A stretch of DNA of 64,000 nt, taken from Paenibacillus barcinonensis (lineage in GTDB: Bacteria; Bacillota; Bacilli; Paenibacillales; Paenibacillaceae). A model generated the notes under the pieces. It did not search any database and was not told the DNA's origin. It saw only the letters and a program-made list of their open reading frames with translations. The stretch lies in the NCBI RefSeq assembly GCF_003217495.1, contig NZ_QJSW01000002.1, positions 1-64,000 on the forward strand. Direction: 5' to 3'. Made by a program: the position numbers and the translations under genes. Positions 60,432 to 64,000 of the stretch are shown here, piece after piece (the first letter of the stretch is position 1; the number at the start of each line of letters is the position of its first letter).

Positions 60432-61451
60432 TCAGTTCTTTTCCTCAAATGCAGCAACAATATCATCAATAACATAATTATCAGCCAGCGGCGCCATGCC
60501 TAGATTAAACCACTCTTTACCGCCTACGAGATACAGATGATTTTCCTTGACAGCCTTCAGGTTTTTCCAGATAGAAGTACTTAACATTTCCTCATACTTT
60601 TTCTTAATCTGCGGGTTCTCGTTATCATCCAGTTGAATAATCAGGTGATCCGCGTCATATTCAGGCAGCACTTCCATGGAGATGGTCAATGACGCCTCAT
60701 CTTTTGGAAAATTGCTCAGAGGCTTTAAACCGAGACGCTTGTGAATAAAAGCTCCGCGTGAGAGATTGGGGCCGTTCAGAATGATTTCCTTCTCCATAAC
60801 TCTCACATACAGCACGGTCTCGTCCCCGATCAGGCTGTGCAGCTTCTCCGCCCCCTGCTTCTCATGCTGCTCCAAATCCGCCATGACTTTTTTAGCTTCC
60901 GACTCTTTACCAAGAACTGCAGCGATATCCTGCAATTCCTCTGGCCATTCCTCACGCTCAGGCAGCAGTACGGTTGGTGCAATGCGGGAAAGCTGGTCAT
61001 AATCCTTCTTTGACCACCATGCAGGTGCAAGAATCAAATCGGGATTGGCGGCAAGAATCATCTCAAAATCAGGTGTTTTGCCAATGCCCATTTTTACAGT
61101 GCTCGCAAAGGGCTCCTGCAAATATTTTGGAAACTCTTCATGATAATTTTGTACAGCAACCGGTACAACGCCAAGTGCATACAGCAACTCCGGATATACA
61201 ACGGACAACCCTACTACACGCTTAGGTGACGCAGGAATTGTAATCTCACCCATCTCGGTTTGCACAACCTTCACCTGACCTGCACTTGACTGTTCAGAAT
61301 CACTTGTACTTGTATTGGATGTAGCCGCGGTGGACTGACTTGTAACGCCCTCTCCTGAACCGGACGCTTTGGGCTCGGCAGACTGTCCGCATGCACTAAG
61401 GAATAACAACAACAAAATAACTCCTGTAAATACCCCATACTTCAACTTCAC
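60432..61451 (-). CDS. Iron-siderophore ABC substrate-binding lipoprotein
   Basis: A 339-residue class III solute-binding protein starting at a GTG behind AGGAGGTACATAAGAA. Its lipobox is LSACGQS (Cys21). A Ser/Thr-rich spacer (25-60) precedes the FeuA/FhuD-type fold: ITIPASPKRVVGLSVVYPEL, DFEMILAANPDLILAPAWWS and the C-terminal LVGGKEWFNLGMAPLADNYV. It captures an iron-siderophore at the outer face of the membrane. A Fur box lies upstream and the Btr-like regulator gene precedes it. No permease or ATPase gene is nearby. Confidence 0.93.
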   Translation of the reverse strand: MKLKYGVFTGVILLLLFLSACGQSAEPKASGSGEGVTSQSTAATSNTSTSDSEQSSAGQVKVVQTEMGEITIPASPKRVVGLSVVYPELLYALGVVPVAVQNYHEEFPKYLQEPFASTVKMGIGKTPDFEMILAANPDLILAPAWWSKKDYDQLSRIAPTVLLPEREEWPEELQDIAAVLGKESEAKKVMADLEQHEKQGAEKLHSLIGDETVLYVRVMEKEIILNGPNLSRGAFIHKRLGLKPLSNFPKDEASLTISMEVLPEYDADHLIIQLDDNENPQIKKKYEEMLSTSIWKNLKAVKENHLYLVGGKEWFNLGMAPLADNYVIDDIVAAFEEKN

Positions 61452-61499
61452 TTCTTATGTACCTCCTATATAGTAATCAAAATGTGATTGCTGATAATC

Positions 61500-61518
61500 A
61501 ATAATAATTATCATTATC
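61500..61518 (-). promoter_or_regulatory. Fur box upstream of the siderophore-binding gene
   Basis: On the minus strand GATAATGATAATTATTATT matches the classic 19-bp Fur consensus at 17 of 19 positions. It lies 49 bases before the gene start and between it and the AraC-type regulator gene. Confidence 0.75.
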
Positions 61519-61583
61519 AATTAGATATAGGAGTAGTATAGTCAATATCCGAGCCGCATGATATTGACGATTATGACTTTATC

Positions 61584-63248
61584 TTATGGACAATGTTGCC
61601 ACAGGTTTAATACTTCGTCCAGCATGAGCTCATGAGTGAAGGCCGTGCACTCCAGCAGAACACCTGAATGCATCATGCCAATACAGCCCTGCTGCACGGC
61701 TTTGGTAGCCTGCCATATCTCGGAATTGCTCAGTTCTTGCCATGTCTGTCTTGATGCAGCATTTTCCCCGACGATAATCAATGCCCTGTCTATACATAAA
61801 TGTGCCAGATCACTTAAATCATTCATATACAGATACTGCTTCTGCCAGATGTGTTCTATGCCTTCCGGGGACTTCAACTGTATATCGGTATAGAAAACGG
61901 AAGCGATCGTTTGCGGCCCCATCACATGAATGCAAGTATCCTGAATGCTGATGACAAGCAGCGTTTCCTTGCGAATTCGCTCAGACAGCTGTGAACGCAA
62001 GGCAGCAGCCTTATCGTCATACCTTTGCAGCCAAACCTCGGCAGCAGTCGAGCGATTCAAGCATTCGGCAACGGTTCTGAGATGATGCCGCCAATCCCCA
62101 TCCAACTGCGAAAGCACACATACAGGTGCCAGTGAGCTTAAACGCTGCATCATATTAGGAGACATTTCTTCACGAACAGCAACGATATAATCGGGATGAA
62201 TGGCCTCTAGCTGCTGCACAGCTCCATCCTCCGTCTCGACCAGAGGGATGACCTTATCTGTTTCATATTTCCTCCTGTAATACGCCGTCCAAGGATGATT
62301 CGCTCCTGCTGCACAGGGGATAACCTGAAGTGCCAACAACGTGCCAATCGCTAGTGGATGAACAGCAGCAATACGCTGCTTGCTGTTGCGAATAAAAGCG
62401 GCTGGCGGAAGACCTGAAATTTGTTTGAATTTACGGCGGAAATACATTTCGTCCGAAAATCCTACACAGCTCGCAATCTCCTTTAACCGAAGGCTGTGAT
62501 CATTCCTCATCATGATCTGTGCCTGCTTGATTCGATACATAGTCAAATAGTCCACTGCACTGCAGCCATATCTTTTTTTGAACAAACGCATGAAATGGCG
62601 TGAGCTCATCCGTGCGGCGTCAGCCATATCCTGAATCGTTATTTTCTCCATATGATGCTGTTCGATATAATGCTTGACCTGCTCAATAGGCAACAGTGTA
62701 TCCTGTGTTTCAACATGGAGCATGTCACTGAACATAAGGTATAACAGCTCTTGAAAACGAATCTGGCCATAATACCGCTTCAGGCCCTCTTTAGATTGGA
62801 TGAGCTGCTCTATTTCCTGACATAACAGGCGAACAGCTGCTGGCGAGCTGCAGCTTCTCTCGCTGTTATTGCTTAGCATGTACATGTGATTCATGGTTTC
62901 CTGCACTGATGTACCCACCAGTTCCCCATCATATGTAACTCCAAACTTCATCAGGTACAGCCCCCGACTATCCGCTCCCTGAAACGCTGCCTCCACTAGC
63001 TGTCCAGGCAAACCGACATAAAAGGCTCCACTTCGGAGCTCAATAAATTGGCCATCTACCGTCAGCCACCCTTCACCGCTCGCAGCAAAAAGCAGCATAT
63101 AACTTTCCAGAAAATGTTTACCCAGCCTCCAGCCAGATTCGTACTGGCTTGTAGCTGCTACTTGAAGCTCCTTCAACCTGAAATGCAGCTGGTCAAGCAC
63201 ATCAAAAGATGAATGTGGGCTGTGCTGTTCTGCGCTTTTGTTCTGCAT
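61584..63248 (-). CDS. AraC-type regulator fused to a siderophore-binding domain (Btr-like)
   Basis: A 554-residue protein from the ATG behind GGAGGAAGATC; the longer frame has no ribosome site. An N-terminal cupin-like region is followed by the AraC double helix-turn-helix at about 195-290 (ITIQDMADAARMSSRHFMRL and MRNDHSLRLKEIASCVGFSD). The C-terminal half (about 310-554) is a cytosolic class III binding-protein fold (AIHPDYIVAVREEMSPNMMQ, HIWQKQYLYMNDLSDLAHLC). This matches B. subtilis Btr, which senses bacillibactin and activates feuABC. It lies directly before a FeuA-like gene. Which siderophore it senses is unknown. Confidence 0.93.
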   Translation of the reverse strand: MQNKSAEQHSPHSSFDVLDQLHFRLKELQVAATSQYESGWRLGKHFLESYMLLFAASGEGWLTVDGQFIELRSGAFYVGLPGQLVEAAFQGADSRGLYLMKFGVTYDGELVGTSVQETMNHMYMLSNNSERSCSSPAAVRLLCQEIEQLIQSKEGLKRYYGQIRFQELLYLMFSDMLHVETQDTLLPIEQVKHYIEQHHMEKITIQDMADAARMSSRHFMRLFKKRYGCSAVDYLTMYRIKQAQIMMRNDHSLRLKEIASCVGFSDEMYFRRKFKQISGLPPAAFIRNSKQRIAAVHPLAIGTLLALQVIPCAAGANHPWTAYYRRKYETDKVIPLVETEDGAVQQLEAIHPDYIVAVREEMSPNMMQRLSSLAPVCVLSQLDGDWRHHLRTVAECLNRSTAAEVWLQRYDDKAAALRSQLSERIRKETLLVISIQDTCIHVMGPQTIASVFYTDIQLKSPEGIEHIWQKQYLYMNDLSDLAHLCIDRALIIVGENAASRQTWQELSNSEIWQATKAVQQGCIGMMHSGVLLECTAFTHELMLDEVLNLWQHCP

Positions 63249-63353
63249 GATCTTCCTCCAGACATCGCTGTAATGTTCCCTGATGTTTAAAATATAACAC
63301 ATTTTACTTCTCACCCAAGCGGTCTGACAAAATGATTCCAGTTGTAATGCAGC

Positions 63354-63439
63354 AAAAAAAATACACTTCAGCCTTATGATCTCATACTTTCATCAGGACA
63401 AGCTGATTGAAAGAAGAGAAGCCCATAAGGCTGAAGTGT
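63354..63439 (-). terminator. Long hairpin terminator of the ABC exporter gene
   Basis: The 16-base arms ACACTTCAGCCTTATG (63363-63378) and CATAAGGCTGAAGTGT (63424-63439) are perfect complements. They enclose a loop with a second stem CTTTCA/TTGAAAG. On the minus strand a run of T follows (63354-63361). Downstream of the stop, a 10-base unit TGATTGATRC is repeated about two and a half times (63450-63475). Confidence 0.75.
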
Positions 63440-63516
63440 GAATTCACACTGATTGATGCTGATTGATACTGATTTACTCTGGTTACTTGTTGATGATCTG
63501 ATGTTATTGCGATATT

Positions 63517-64000
63517 TTATAAAAACCGATATTGCGCTTCAATCAAGCCGTTATATACGCCCTGCCTCTGGATGAGCTGTTCATGATTGCCCTCTTCCTT
63601 GATCTCCCCGTGATCCAGCACAATAATGTTATCTGCATTGCGAATGGTGGAAAGTCGGTGAGCTACCATAAAGGAGGTACGTCCCTTGAGCAGCACCTTG
63701 AGTGCCTCCTGGATTTTCAGCTCGGTTTCTGTATCAATGCTGGCTGTGGCTTCATCCAGAATCAATATTCGCGGATCAGCGAGCAAAGCTCTGGCAAACG
63801 ATAACAATTGCCGTTGCCCCATAGACAGCACGTTACCACGCTCCTCAACCTCCGTGTCATATCCGCCAGGCAGTTTCATAATAAACTCGTGAGCATTTAC
63901 GGCTTTGGCTGCCTCCTCTACCTCTTCATTGGTCGCGTCCAGCCGACCAAAACGAATGTTATCGCGGATGGTTCCCGAGAAAATAAATGTATCCTGCAGC
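63517..64000 (-). CDS. ABC exporter ATPase domain, N-terminus beyond window
   Basis: The C-terminal 160 residues of a fused-type (MsbA/LmrA-like) ABC exporter are present; the frame continues past the right edge without a start. Visible are the Q-loop LQDTFIFSGTIRDNIRFGRL, the signature LSMGQRQLLSFARALL, Walker B ILILDEATASIDTETE, and the switch His in MVAHRLSTIRNADNIIVLDH. The signature LSMGQ replaces the usual LSGGQ. The upstream membrane domain and any partner half-transporter lie outside the window. It might belong to the iron-uptake neighbourhood (siderophore export), but a terminator separates it from the AraC gene. Confidence 0.93.
   Translation of the reverse strand, partial: LQDTFIFSGTIRDNIRFGRLDATNEEVEEAAKAVNAHEFIMKLPGGYDTEVEERGNVLSMGQRQLLSFARALLADPRILILDEATASIDTETELKIQEALKVLLKGRTSFMVAHRLSTIRNADNIIVLDHGEIKEEGNHEQLIQRQGVYNGLIEAQYRFL

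Noticed and set aside
63450-63475. Short TGATTGATRC tandem repeat
   Set aside because: Only about two and a half copies. Too short to count as a separate repeat element; mentioned with the terminator.

Overview
The window reads as a chromosomal segment of a Paenibacillus-like, spore-forming Gram-positive bacterium. This is inferred from strong AGGAGG-type ribosome sites, sigma-A promoters, perfect 7-1-7 Fur boxes of the Bacillus type, a giant SLH-anchored GH53 enzyme, a DUF1540 mini-protein, an ECF41 sigma factor, a Btr-like AraC/siderophore-binding fusion and a YumC-like reductase. No rRNA, tRNA, CRISPR array, insertion sequence or prophage was seen. Most genes lie on the minus strand in short operons closed by clear hairpin terminators.

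1-8.3 kb: a pentose phosphate cluster (zwf, tal, gnd, the last cut by the window edge) with a divergent LysR regulator, then an mcp-cheW-cheA chemosensory operon without cheY, cheB or cheR. 8.8-17.4 kb: accessory genes. These include a possibly Vps62-related protein, two paralogous germin-like cupins (one beside a Pro/Tyr/Gly-rich mini-protein), two class C beta-lactamase-fold hydrolases, a DUF1361 membrane protein, and an ECF41 sigma factor with its carboxymuconolactone-decarboxylase partner and a matching promoter. 17.5-22.7 kb: a seven-gene minus-strand operon with two SMI1/KNR4 proteins, a propeller-like protein, a zinc-ribbon protein and several unknowns.

23-27.4 kb: two Crp/Fnr regulators whose recognition helices predict different targets (TTGAT versus TGTGA half-sites), both kinds of box being present nearby. 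A small cupin follows behind a perfect TTGAT-N4-ATCAA box, then an SPFH protein overlapping a divergent NAD-kinase-fold protein, driven by a promoter with unusual repeats. 27.5-36.8 kb: the 1458-residue GH53 surface enzyme, a YceI protein divergent from a two-component system, a lone AAA ATPase and the DUF1540 protein.

36.8-42.7 kb: iron-responsive genes behind perfect Fur boxes (an HpaB-like monooxygenase; flavodoxin, an unknown protein and a nitroreductase), then an rRNA-type methyltransferase, a pseudouridine synthase and an alkyltransferase-like protein. 42.8-48.7 kb: a MarR-controlled MFS pump; a four-domain sulfur-handling fusion (CoA-disulfide reductase, rhodanese, TusA, DsrE) controlled by an ArsR repressor with a perfect 22-bp operator; a 10-bp tandem repeat; a second MarR gene. 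48.9-57.3 kb: parE-parC, an SGNH hydrolase-ABC transporter operon and a CAP-domain exoprotein. 57.4-64 kb: purT and a GNAT acetyltransferase, then an iron-uptake group (Btr-like regulator, siderophore-binding lipoprotein behind a Fur box, flavin reductase) and the end of an ABC exporter cut by the window edge.

Start sites below were often moved inward from the longest frame on the basis of ribosome-binding sites. These choices and all functional roles are sequence-based inferences.
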